Shown here: one piece after another, positions 14,852-23,555 of the stretch
Position numbering within the stretch: the first letter of the stretch is position 1
Layout of the letters: every line of letters starts with the position of its first letter
NCBI GenBank assembly: GCA_004367505.1
Contig: SFCB01000130.1
Span: 1 to 40,020 of the forward strand
Length of the DNA: 40,020 nt
Direction of reading: 5' to 3'
From: Chloroflexi bacterium OHK40
GTDB taxonomy: Bacteria > Chloroflexota > Chloroflexia > Chloroflexales > Chloroflexaceae
Translations under genes and position numbers: made by a program
Notes under the pieces: model-generated
What the model was told of the DNA's origin: nothing
What the model saw: the letters and a program-made list of their open reading frames with translations, nothing else
Databases searched by the model: none

Positions 14852-15987
14852 GGCAAGACTCCTGCGTTTGCCGGCTCACGCCAGCGATAGGGCGCCAGGG
14901 TTGCGGTTCGGATGACACGGCCGGCAGCGGTAACGAGCAAGCCCGCAAGCTGTGGCCTGGCGGCAAGCCAGTGCAGGCCGCCATCCCGGCCCAGGAGCAT
15001 TACAACCTTCGCGGCCATCTCCGCCTCCTGGACATCTGGCCCCACGATGGTCGCCGCGAGGAGATCGGTGGTTGCTGGTTGGCCTGTCCGGGGGTCGATC
15101 AGGTGGTGCTGCTCGACGCCTCCGTGATGCCAGCGTCGCAGATCGCGACCCGAAGTTGCGACCCCGCCAGCACTCAGCAGCAGGAGGTCGAGCTCGGCCC
15201 CCGGATGAAGGGGGTCTGCCACTCCCACCGGCCACGGACTACCATCTGCGCGCGGGCCGGTTACGGCGATGTCGCCGCCGGCATCGACGAGCGCCGGCCC
15301 ATAGGCGGCGAGCTTCCGAGCGGCCCGATCGGCGGCCCAACCCTTGGCGCTGCCACCAAGGTCCAGGCCGGCCCCCGCTGGCAAGGCAATCCGCCGGCGG
15401 CCAGGATCCAGCCGGATCGCTCGCCAGTCGCGCACAGTGTCCGCTGACCGGCGCGCCGGGACTGAGTTATCCACGCCGTGACACCATGTTGCTCGTTCGG
15501 AGCCTCGTCGACGCCGCACGCTGCGTGCCCGCGCAGGCGGCCGAACGCTGGTTGCAGTTCCATTGAGCGCATCGCTCGAAAGGGTTGCGCCGTCTGCGGA
15601 TGGCTGGAGCGTATCAGAACGCCCTCCGCGCGCGGCGCTCCCACGCCTGGGTTCTGGCTCTCGATCGAGCACGGCAAAATCCCAGTCATAGCCGGCACGC
15701 TCCAGGGCAGCAAGCACCGTTGGTGTGACGAGGCCATCGCTTGCGCGCGCCGCCTCCAGGGCTGTCTCCAGCGCCGCCCACAGCGTCGGGCTGACGGTTA
15801 TCCATCCGGAGCGTGCGCGGTGATTGATCCGCGACAGCTCACTGTCGGGGCGGAAGCGACTCAAGCATTGCTCCCAGGTGGCGAACCAGCCGGGCACTTC
15901 AGCGAGGATGGCGCGTACGGCAGGCCCGGCGCTATCGACCACAGCGAGCATTTGACAGCCCATCGCCCGAAATGCGATCCTCTCCAT
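14848..15987 (-). CDS. apbE: ApbE-type FAD:protein FMN transferase with an in-frame repeat insertion
   Basis: 379 residues, larger than usual. ApbE covalently attaches FMN to a Thr/Ser of extracytoplasmic proteins. Family landmarks: FRAMGCQM near the start, FRPDSELSRINHRA, AGYDWDF (about 105), LDLGGSAKGWAADRA, VDAGGDIAVTG, a GGVATSGRD...HHLIDPRTG block and the C-terminal VVGPDVQEAEMAAK-like region. Between FAVLDREPEP and DWRAIRL, where relatives have a short linker, there are roughly 80 residues rich in Arg, Ser and Asp. About half of these (15565-15672) are encoded by a dispersed DNA element found elsewhere in the window. The frame is kept, so the protein may still work. It starts 10 bp after the small membrane protein gene and overlaps the next gene by 4 bp. 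Confidence 0.85.
   Translation of the reverse strand: MERIAFRAMGCQMLAVVDSAGPAVRAILAEVPGWFATWEQCLSRFRPDSELSRINHRARSGWITVSPTLWAALETALEAARASDGLVTPTVLAALERAGYDWDFAVLDREPEPRRGSAARGGRSDTLQPSADGATLSSDALNGTATSVRPPARARSVRRRRGSERATWCHGVDNSVPARRSADTVRDWRAIRLDPGRRRIALPAGAGLDLGGSAKGWAADRAARKLAAYGPALVDAGGDIAVTGPRADGSPWPVGVADPLHPGAELDLLLLSAGGVATSGRDLRRWHHGGVEQHHLIDPRTGQPATTDLLAATIVGPDVQEAEMAAKVVMLLGRDGGLHWLAARPQLAGLLVTAAGRVIRTATLAPYRWREPANAGVLP
15565..15672 (-). repeat. Dispersed ~100-bp element, copy B, inside apbE
   Basis: Minus-strand landmarks: CTCGATCGAGAGCC, AGAACCCAGGCGTGGGAGC, GCCGCGCGCGGAGGGCG, TTCTGATACGCTCCAGCC, ATCCGCAGACGGCGCAACC and TTTCGAGCGATGCGC. The block from CCAGG to the ATCCGCAG landmark lines up almost base for base with copy D at 22985-23040. 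It encodes the S-D-T-L-Q-P-S-A-D-G segment of ApbE. Copy A reads S-D-A-L-Q-P-S-T-D-G and copy C A-D-A-L-M-F-S-A-D-G in the corresponding frame. Confidence 0.75.
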
Positions 15988-15997
15988 GGGGTATCCC

Positions 15998-16324
15998 TCA
16001 ACGCGATGAACGTGTGATGGTCACGGGAGCCGGGCGTTCAACGATGGGAGGTTGAGGCTGCACATCGCGCAAGGCAGGGAGCGCGGCCTCACGCTCAGGT
16101 GCAACTGCCGTGTTTGCCGTGGGGAGCATGAGCGGCACGAGGGTTGGAAGCGGCGCTGGATTGATGGCGGCCCGGGACGTAGGCGTTGCGGTGGCGCTGC
16201 TGGCCGGTGTTCGATGATGTGCCAGGGCTGCCCAGCCGCCGATGGTAGCGGCAACAGCGGCGGTGGTGATGACGGCCTTGAGGCCCTGGATGGAGCTGCT
16301 GGCCGTTTTGGTTCGGCGTGCCAT
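15998..16324 (-). CDS. Small single-pass membrane protein of the apbE operon
   Basis: 108 residues. A basic N-terminus (MARRTKTASSS) is followed by one hydrophobic helix (about 17-35) and then a Pro/Ala/Thr-rich extracytoplasmic tail with no cysteines. I do not recognise the family. The ATG has an AAGGAA site. It lies between the PepSY gene and apbE with 10 bp to apbE, so it is an operon member. No FMN_bind-type flavinylation motif (S/T-G-A-T/S) is visible. Confidence 0.7.
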   Translation of the reverse strand: MARRTKTASSSIQGLKAVITTAAVAATIGGWAALAHHRTPASSATATPTSRAAINPAPLPTLVPLMLPTANTAVAPEREAALPALRDVQPQPPIVERPAPVTITRSSR

Positions 16325-16408
16325 GGGGTTTCCTTCTTGCGCGCGGTTCGGAATGGGCAGATGCCAGCTCGCTCATGGCCACGCCCTGTACCCACAACCG
16401 CAGCGCGC

Positions 16409-17104
16409 TTACTCATCCTCGTCGTCATGGTTGCCCTCGGTCTCATCCGTGCGGTGCTCCGAGGAGCCAAGCTGCGCGTACACGACCTGGCCGCTGGCGG
16501 CATCGATGTATACCTTCCCGCCGTCCGCAAACTTGACCTCGTACACCAGGGCGCCATGCTCGCGCTCCTGCTCCACCTCGCGCACCTCGCCACCACCACG
16601 GTAGGCTCGGGCCGCCTCTACCGCCTGAGCAGCGCTGATCTGGTCGCTGCGCGTCTCACTGGCGAGCAGGGTCGCGCGCTCAGCATCGATGTAGCGTGTG
16701 CCCTGGTCGAGGACGACTTCGTAGGCCAGAACGCCCTGGTAGCGCACAAGCTCGGCAGGGCGTAGGAGCGTCGCCCCCGGAGCTGTCTGGAGCGCGATCG
16801 TCTGCGCCTGCGCCGCTGAGATGACCGCATCGCTCAGGGCAGATGGCGTTGCCGCGCTCCGCTGCTGAGCAAGTTGCTGGTTTGCCTGCTCCAGCCGCCG
16901 ATTCGCTTCAGCGATCGCCGTCTGGTAGGCTGCCTCCCGCTCCGCGAAGCTCGTCGCCGAGCTCATGTCGGTCGCTGACGAGGGCTGGTCAGGTGCAATC
17001 GCCATCGGCGCCTTGCTGGTCAGGCGCCCGGCAAGCGCGCCGGCCACCACCAGGATGAAGGCGGTGAGGGCCGCCGCTGTGATCAGCATCATGCGCTGGG
17101 TCAT
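16409..17104 (-). CDS. Membrane-anchored protein with two PepSY domains
   Basis: 231 residues. An N-terminal signal anchor (about 5-26) is followed by a Gln/Glu/Ala-rich, probably coiled-coil region (50-90). Two PepSY repeats follow, each starting I-S-A-A-Q-A and ending in a Y-I-D-A motif (RYIDAERATLL and VYIDAASGQVV). The C-terminus is very acidic with two histidines (SSEHRTDETEGNHDDEDE), which could bind metal. PepSY domains are extracytoplasmic and often accompany flavin or ferric-reductase systems and two-component systems. First gene of the operon PepSY / small protein / apbE / ferric reductase; GAGGAGG ribosome site. It is divergent from the response regulator. Confidence 0.85.
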   Translation of the reverse strand: MTQRMMLITAAALTAFILVVAGALAGRLTSKAPMAIAPDQPSSATDMSSATSFAEREAAYQTAIAEANRRLEQANQQLAQQRSAATPSALSDAVISAAQAQTIALQTAPGATLLRPAELVRYQGVLAYEVVLDQGTRYIDAERATLLASETRSDQISAAQAVEAARAYRGGGEVREVEQEREHGALVYEVKFADGGKVYIDAASGQVVYAQLGSSEHRTDETEGNHDDEDE

Positions 17105-17171
17105 CGGATCCTCCTCATCGGCAGTAGCTTGTTGTACGGATCCAGCCTAGCGCGCCTGGTTTAAAAAGTGC

Positions 17172-17207
17172 TTGGAACGGGTGCTGAATGTTCCAATCTT
17201 GTTCCAA
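17172..17207. promoter_or_regulatory. Candidate response-regulator binding site in the divergent promoter region
   Basis: Two direct copies of GTTCCAA lie at 17190-17196 and 17201-17207, exactly 11 bp apart, and an inverted copy TTGGAAC at 17172-17178. An 11-bp direct-repeat period is the pattern bound by OmpR/PhoB-family dimers. The site lies between the divergent PepSY operon and the response regulator gene, so one site could control both. Confidence 0.6.
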
Positions 17208-17241
17208 TGATCACGGTGTATGCTATGGGCGAGGAGGCCCT

Positions 17242-17925
17242 ATGCGCGTATTACTGATAGAGGACGACCAGCGCCTGGCGCGGCTGCTGGCGCGCGTTCT
17301 GGAAGAAGCGCATCTCCAGGTCGATGTCGCCTACGACGGTGAAACGGGCCAGGAACTAGCCCTGCGCGGCATCTACGAGGTGGCGATCGTGGACTGGATG
17401 CTCCCCGGACGTGATGGGCCGAGCATCTGCCGGGCGGTACGCGCCGCCCGGCTACCCACGGCGCTGCTGTTGCTCACCGCTCGGGGACAGGTCGAGGACA
17501 AGCTCGCTGGGTTCGCCAGCGGCGCCGATGACTATCTGGTGAAGCCCTTCGCCTTTGAGGAGTTGCTGGCGCGCGTTCGCGCTTTGAGTCGACGATTCAC
17601 CCTGCGTCCGGATGAGACGAGCGAGCTCCGAGCAGGCAACCTGGTACTGGATCTGCGCAACTACACGGCCCGCCGGGGTAACCGGCCGCTGGAGCTGACG
17701 CCAACTGAGTGGCAGCTACTTGAATATCTGCTGCGCAATGCCGATAAGACGCTCAGCCGCCAACAGATCCTCGACTACGTCTGGTCCTATGAGCGCGACG
17801 TGCAGCCCCAGATGGTCGATGTGTACATTTCGTATCTGCGCCGGAAGCTGAACGGGCCTGGCGAGCGCGACCCGATCGTGACGGTGCGCGGCGTTGGCTA
17901 CCGGCTGGAGACAACCCATGTTTAG
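17242..17925 (+). CDS. OmpR/PhoB-family response regulator
   Basis: 227 residues. The receiver domain has the acidic pocket Glu7-Asp8-Asp9, phosphoacceptor Asp51 (IVDWMLPG), Thr in LLLTARG and Lys in YLVKPFAFEELLARV. The C-terminal winged helix (about 130-225) contains LTPTEWQLLEYLLRN and the ending ...VRGVGYRLE typical of OmpR relatives. The ATG at 17242 follows GAGGAGG; the frame is open upstream, but that would skip this site and run through the promoter. The histidine kinase gene overlaps its last 8 bp. Its likely targets are its own operon and the divergent PepSY/apbE operon. Confidence 0.95.
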   Translation: MRVLLIEDDQRLARLLARVLEEAHLQVDVAYDGETGQELALRGIYEVAIVDWMLPGRDGPSICRAVRAARLPTALLLLTARGQVEDKLAGFASGADDYLVKPFAFEELLARVRALSRRFTLRPDETSELRAGNLVLDLRNYTARRGNRPLELTPTEWQLLEYLLRNADKTLSRQQILDYVWSYERDVQPQMVDVYISYLRRKLNGPGERDPIVTVRGVGYRLETTHV

Positions 17926-19297
17926 GGGCCTGCGCCTGCGCCTGTCGCTGCTCTACACGCTGGCCGCGCTGGCCTTGCTCGCCCTGGTTGGCGGCGGAAC
18001 GTATGCGATCGTGGCGCGCTACTTCGCCGGGGTCACCGACCTGGCGCTGCAGCACAAGATGGCCCATGAGTTCCACGCGCTGGCAGCCCCCCTTCCGCCG
18101 GAGCTTGCCCACGCCGACCGCGACTGGTCGCTCCTGCGCGCCGAGGCCGGCTTGCTCGCACGCCCACGGCGTGCCGAGGTGGTCGAGGAGGAGGAAGAGG
18201 ACAACGACGAGCATGAGCGTCACGAGGCGCCTCCTGCTACGACAAGCATCCCAGACGCGGCCGAACTGGCCGCTATCATCGTCCTCCCACTCGACAGGAG
18301 CGGCCGGGTCCTCTTCCGGCCTGATGATGGTGCGACGCTGGAGCCGGACCTCGACGCCCTGAGCGCGACGCTGCGCACCGGGAGCGATCTTCGCACCGTG
18401 GAGACGGTTGACGGGCGGCGGGTGCGGCTCCTGACGTACCGGCTGACCCGCCCTGATGGCCCGGCGGCGCTCCAGCTGGGTCGGGAGCTGGGCGATCAGG
18501 AGCGCGTACTGGCCCAACTGCTCAGCGGGCTGCTCGAGCTCGGGATGGGCAGCCTGGTACTCATCGGTGGGGCAAGCTGGTGGCTTGCCGGCCGCGCGCT
18601 GCGGCCAGCCCAGGAAGGATGGGAGCGGCAGCAACGCTTTATCGCCAGTGCGAGCCACGAACTGCGCGCGCCGCTTACCCTGCTCCGGGCAAGTGCCGAG
18701 ATGGCGCTGCGCGGGCTTCCGACAAACGACAGCGACCGCCGGGAGCTGCTCGCCGATGTACTCGGTGAGGCCGACCATATGCGTCGGCTCGTGGACGACT
18801 TGCTGACACTCTCGCGAATCGACAGTGGGCACTTCCCCCTCGACCGGCAGCCAGTTGAGCTCGCGCCGCTCCTGACAGCGCTCCAGCGCGAGGTGGCACG
18901 CATCGGGGCGCAGCGCGGTGTCGAGGTACGCCTGGGCCATGTGGATGGCCGGGCACTTGGTGATGTGGAACGCATCCGCCAGGTGCTGCTCATCCTGCTG
19001 GATAATGCGCTGCGGCACACGCCCGCTCAGGGCCAGGTAACCCTCGCGGCAGTGCCGAGTGGGCGTACAGTGCGATTGCAGGTGGAGGATACGGGCTGCG
19101 GGATCGCGCCGGAACACCTACCGCACATCTTCGAGCGCTTCTACCGGGCCGACTCGGCGCGGGGACGAGCCAGTGAGCATGCGGGTCTGGGTCTGTCCAT
19201 CGCTCATGGGCTGGTAGAGGCGATGGGCGGCCGGATCACGGTCTCGAGTCGTCCCGGCCGGGGAACAACGGTCATCGTGACACTCCCGGCGGGGTAG
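17918..19297 (+). CDS. Sensor histidine kinase, partner of the upstream response regulator
   Basis: 459 residues. TM1 about 10-32; an extracytoplasmic sensor of about 170 residues; TM2 about 205-227. Then HisKA with the phosphorylated His247 (ASHELRAPLTLL), and HATPase_c with N-box LLDNALRHTP, G1 VEDTGCGIAP, F-box HIFERFYR and G2 HAGLGLSIAHG. The sensor region holds a run of acidic and His residues at 90-103 (EEEEEDNDEHERHE), which looks able to bind a cation. No full HAMP domain is visible after TM2. The ATG at 17918 lies 8 bp inside the response regulator gene, so the two are translationally coupled. Confidence 0.93.
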   Translation: MFRGLRLRLSLLYTLAALALLALVGGGTYAIVARYFAGVTDLALQHKMAHEFHALAAPLPPELAHADRDWSLLRAEAGLLARPRRAEVVEEEEEDNDEHERHEAPPATTSIPDAAELAAIIVLPLDRSGRVLFRPDDGATLEPDLDALSATLRTGSDLRTVETVDGRRVRLLTYRLTRPDGPAALQLGRELGDQERVLAQLLSGLLELGMGSLVLIGGASWWLAGRALRPAQEGWERQQRFIASASHELRAPLTLLRASAEMALRGLPTNDSDRRELLADVLGEADHMRRLVDDLLTLSRIDSGHFPLDRQPVELAPLLTALQREVARIGAQRGVEVRLGHVDGRALGDVERIRQVLLILLDNALRHTPAQGQVTLAAVPSGRTVRLQVEDTGCGIAPEHLPHIFERFYRADSARGRASEHAGLGLSIAHGLVEAMGGRITVSSRPGRGTTVIVTLPAG

Positions 19298-19496
19298 AGA
19301 TGTGAGGTGGCCTCCCGCAGGCCGGCGGCGTGTGCCCGTTCACGCGTAGTAGGGGGTAGGGACCCCAAAGTGCCACTGCCGTAGCGCCGTGGGGACGCCG
19401 CGTGCTGCGTCCCCCTACCGCCCACCCCCTCGCAGGCAGTGCTCGGTGGGCCTCCCGGCGTCGGTGCCAGCCAGGACGAGAACGGTGGGAATCCTC

Positions 19497-19502
19497 TATA
19501 AT
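19497..19502 (+). promoter_or_regulatory. -10 element ahead of the MalT-like gene
   Basis: TATAAT at 19497-19502, 58 bp before the GTG start. No clear -35 at 16-18 bp. The 263-bp gap before the gene also contains a GGGGACGC / GCGTCCCC hairpin near 19392-19415 and nothing else I can name. Confidence 0.4.
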
Positions 19503-19560
19503 GGCCTGGAGGAGACAGCGCCGCCTGATGTCCAGGTGCGCCTGACTAACGGAGGCTCGT

Positions 19561-20840
19561 GTGGCTCTCCCATCAGCACCGGCGCTGCTCGTCCCCGCGA
19601 AGCTGACGCCGCCCCAACTCAATCCCCTCTGGGTCGAGCGCGAGCGCCTGATGGCCTGCCTGAATGGCCCCCAGGCGCGCTTGACTCTGCTTGTTGCCCC
19701 CGCAGGCTTTGGAAAGTCGACCCTGGTGACGCAGTGGCTCACCACGTTGCCCGGGCCAGTCGCCTGGCTGAACCTGGACGAGCACGACCAGGAGCCGCTC
19801 CGCTTTCTGGCCTATGTCGCGGGCGCCATCACGCGGGTGCTCCCCCAGGCGCTCACCATGCTCCAGCCGCTGCTCACCGCCCATGAGCCGCCGCCGCTCT
19901 ATGTCTTCCTGCAGGCACTGCTCGTGGATCTGAGTGCCCTGCCAGACGGCCTGACCCTCGTGCTCGACGATTATCACTGGGTAACGGCTGAGCCCATCCA
20001 CCAGGCCGTTGCCTACCTCCTGCGCCACCTTCCGCCAGCCTGCCGCCTGGTGATCCTCAGCAGGGCCGACCCGCCCCTCACGCTGGCGCGCCTGCGGGCC
20101 GAGCAACAGCTCGCCGAGCTGCGCGCGGCTGAACTGCGCTTCACCTACGATGAGGCGCAGGCGGTTGTGGGCTCGCTGCTTGGCCCGACGGTCGATCGCG
20201 CCCTCGTGGCCGCCCTGCACGAGGAGACCGAGGGCTGGCCGATCGCGCTCCAGCTCGGCGCCCTCGCATGGCGTGATGCCCCCCGCGCGCCCTCCGTGAG
20301 CCACGGCTCTGACGCCATCGCCGAGTACCTTGCCGAAGAGGTCTGTGAGCGCCAGCCCCTGCCGGTTCAGCAGGCTCTCCTCAGCCTCGCTGTGCCGGAG
20401 CGCGTCTGCGCTGACCTCACGGCTATCTTCGGTCGTTCGTAGACCGTGGGCCGGCCCTGCTCCCGTTGCTCCAGGCCCTCGTCGCGCGGGGAAAGCGATC
20501 AGCCCTGGTGGCGCACGTGTTGGCGGCGCTGGCCCCCACGGTGCCGCCGGTCGAAGCCGGTCCGGTAGCCGTTCCCGCCTGGCCTATGCCTGAGACGCTC
20601 ACCTACCGCGAGCGCGAGGTGCTCACCCTGCTGGCGGAGCGGTTGTCGGACAAGGAGATCGCCGAACAGCTCACCATTGCGCCCAATACGGTGCGGAAGC
20701 ATACCAGCACGATCTACGGCAAGCTCGGGGTGAACAGCCGGCGCGAGGCGGTGGATGTTGCGCGTGCCTTCGGTCTCCTCCCCGCGCGGCAGAGCTCCAC
20801 TACCGCAATGCCCGCGCGAGTCGGGGCCGCAAATCGCTAG
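19561..20840 (+). pseudogene. MalT/LuxR-type ATP-dependent transcription regulator with the middle deleted
   Basis: The first part (19561-20442, 293 residues, GTG with GGAGG upstream) is the N-terminal NTPase of a MalT-like STAND regulator: LVAPAGFGKSTL (Walker A), LVLDDYHWV (Walker B-like), LVILSRADPPL and EGWPIALQLGA. It stops at TAG 20440-20442. The second part, in another frame from about 20430 to 20840, is the C-terminal region (RGPALLPLLQALVARG...) and the LuxR helix-turn-helix: LTYREREVLTLLAERLSDKEIAEQL and NTVRKHTSTIYGKLGVNSRREAV. Full-length relatives have about 850-950 residues; the arm and TPR-like sensor between these parts (around 450 residues) is absent. An internal deletion with loss of frame explains this best. 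Each half could still be made, the second from a TTG at 20466. Confidence 0.8.
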
Positions 20841-20942
20841 CGTCGCTCGTATGCACCAGGCGCGTAGCCGACCCCACCAGCGCGGAAACGCCCGCGCTCC
20901 CAGCCAGGGCCGGCGCGCACAAGGAGCGGGCACCGGGACAAC

Positions 20943-21899
20943 TCAGATCCCGACGTTTGTGCGCACCCTTCCCCGCAGTTGCTCCACATCGTGCCTTGGT
21001 GGCGCGCCAAAGAGGCGCTTGTACTCGCGGGTGAAATGCGAGGGGTTAGCATAGCCCACCCGGTAGCCCGCACTTGCCGCGTCGAGGCCCTCGCTCAGCA
21101 TCAAACGGCGCGCTTCCTGGAGCCGCAGGTGCTTCTGGAACTGCAACGGGCTCATCGCCGTGAGCGCGCGGAAGTGATGGTGGAATCCCGACACGCTCAT
21201 CCCCAGCGCGCGCGCCACCTCCTCCACCCGCAGCGGCTGGTTATACGCCGTTCGGAAGCGCTCGATCGCCTCCGTGATCCGATGGGCCGCGCCACCCATC
21301 GCGGCGATCTGCGCTAGCCGTCCACCCTGCTCGCTGCGGAGCAGACGGTAGACGATCTCCCGCTTTACCATTGGCGCGAGGAAGCGTGCGTCCCCCGGAG
21401 AGTCCAGCAGCCGCACCAGCCGCACCACTGCGTCCAGCAGGCCCACGTCCAGCGCGCTCACATCGATGGCGGTAACCGCAGTTGCCCCACGTGGCGCGGG
21501 CTGGGCAGCCTCAACCATAACAGAGCCAACCAGGGCCGGGGTAAGCTTGAGAATGACGCTCACGTAAGGCTGCTCTGCTGATGCCTCAGTAACCCGGCTG
21601 GCAATGGGCAATGTGGCCGTGGCGATCAGGTAGTGCAGCGGATCGTAAGAGTAGCGGTTGGTGCCCAGCAACACCTCTTTGCTGCCCTGGGCGATCACAC
21701 AGAAGCACGGCTCCGATACCCCGTGCCCGAGCCCCGTCGGCGCAGACTCCCGGCGCACCCGTAGCCCATCCAACGGCTCGATGGCGCCATCCGTGGGAAG
21801 CGCCCGCATAAGGCGCTCGACCAACTCCTCACGGATGAGTTGGGCCCACTGCGCTCCGGTTGATGCCTGGCTGCCGCGCATGGACGGCATGGTCGCCAC
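20943..21899 (-). CDS. AraC-family regulator with AraC_N cupin domain
   Basis: 318 residues. The N-terminal domain (about 40-190) is the AraC_N type: EPCFCVIAQGSKEVLLG and a YDPLHYL segment. The C-terminus has two helix-turn-helix motifs, RVEEVARALGMSVSGFHHHFRA and AGYRVGYANPSHFTREYKRLFG. Start GTG 21899 (GGAGG 8 bases upstream) or ATG 21890 (GAGGAG 8 bases upstream). It is divergent from an aldo/keto reductase, a pairing often seen for this subfamily, so it probably controls the reductase-cupin-reductase genes and itself. Confidence 0.92.
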   Translation of the reverse strand: MATMPSMRGSQASTGAQWAQLIREELVERLMRALPTDGAIEPLDGLRVRRESAPTGLGHGVSEPCFCVIAQGSKEVLLGTNRYSYDPLHYLIATATLPIASRVTEASAEQPYVSVILKLTPALVGSVMVEAAQPAPRGATAVTAIDVSALDVGLLDAVVRLVRLLDSPGDARFLAPMVKREIVYRLLRSEQGGRLAQIAAMGGAAHRITEAIERFRTAYNQPLRVEEVARALGMSVSGFHHHFRALTAMSPLQFQKHLRLQEARRLMLSEGLDAASAGYRVGYANPSHFTREYKRLFGAPPRHDVEQLRGRVRTNVGI

Positions 21900-22968
<1,069 letters not shown>

Positions 22969-23055
22969 CGCGAGCACCGCGCGCCAGGAAGCGGAACGCC
23001 GCACGTGGCTGGCGTTCTCACGCGCGCCAACCATCCGCAGCCGGCTGGGGCATAG
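22969..23055 (+). repeat. Dispersed ~90-bp element, copy D
   Basis: Plus-strand landmarks: GCGCGAGCACC, GCGCGCCAGGAAGCGGAACG, CCGCACGTGGCTGGCG, TTCTCACGCGCGCC and AACCATCCGCAGCCGGCTG. The CCAGG-to-ATCCGCAG block matches copy B inside apbE closely. It starts directly after the reductase stop codon and has the same orientation as the genes, as do the other copies. Confidence 0.65.
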
Positions 23056-23138
23056 GAAGGAGGGATGCGGGGCAGGTCAGCCCGCCCCTTGCCCGAGAGC
23101 CTGGCATGCCCTGGCCTCATCAGGAGGGACAATGCGCC

Positions 23139-23537
23139 ATGGAGATCACACGTTGTGGCTCGCGACCGTCCGGCAAAGGGCCGGCGGAGTACTTCACCGG
23201 CGCCGTCCGGATCGATCCGCTCTTTGAGGCGCCCGAACCCGCACGCGCGCGTGGCGCCAGCGTGACCTTCGAGCCCGGTGCCAGAACGGCATGGCACACC
23301 CACCCGCTTGGGCAGATCTTGATCGTGACCGCAGGCTGCGGTCTGGCCCAGCGTTGGGGCGGCCCGATCGAGGAACTCCGGCCCGGCGATGTGGTCTGGT
23401 TCGCGCCCGGTGAAAAGCACTGGCACGGCGCCACCGCGACCACCGCGATGACCCATATCGCCATTCAGGAGGCCCTTGATGGCCAGGCCGTCCACTGGAT
23501 GGAACACGTCAGTGACGAGCAGTATCAGGCTCGCTGA
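23139..23537 (+). CDS. Small cupin, (R)-hydroxynitrile lyase-like
   Basis: 132 residues, a single cupin barrel. It lines up over its whole length with the manganese cupins typified by Granulicella tundricola hydroxynitrile lyase (GtHNL). The metal ligands of that enzyme fall at the same positions: His53 and His55 (WHTHPLGQ), Gln59 and His94 (GEKHWHG). The active-site His106 and Gln110 (THIAIQ) and Ala40/Val42 also match. Most family members in genomes are annotated only as cupins of carboxymuconolactone-decarboxylase type and their natural reaction is unknown. The ATG at 23139 has AGGAGG 11 bases upstream. It lies between two aldo/keto reductases, 18 bp before the second. Confidence 0.85.
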   Translation: MEITRCGSRPSGKGPAEYFTGAVRIDPLFEAPEPARARGASVTFEPGARTAWHTHPLGQILIVTAGCGLAQRWGGPIEELRPGDVVWFAPGEKHWHGATATTAMTHIAIQEALDGQAVHWMEHVSDEQYQAR

Positions 23538-23555
23538 AAGAGCAAAGGTAGTGAG

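Noticed and set aside
20330-20593. Separate small gene in a third frame across the MalT-like junction
   Set aside because: Ser/Arg/Pro-rich shadow of the MalT-like sequence; no independent features.
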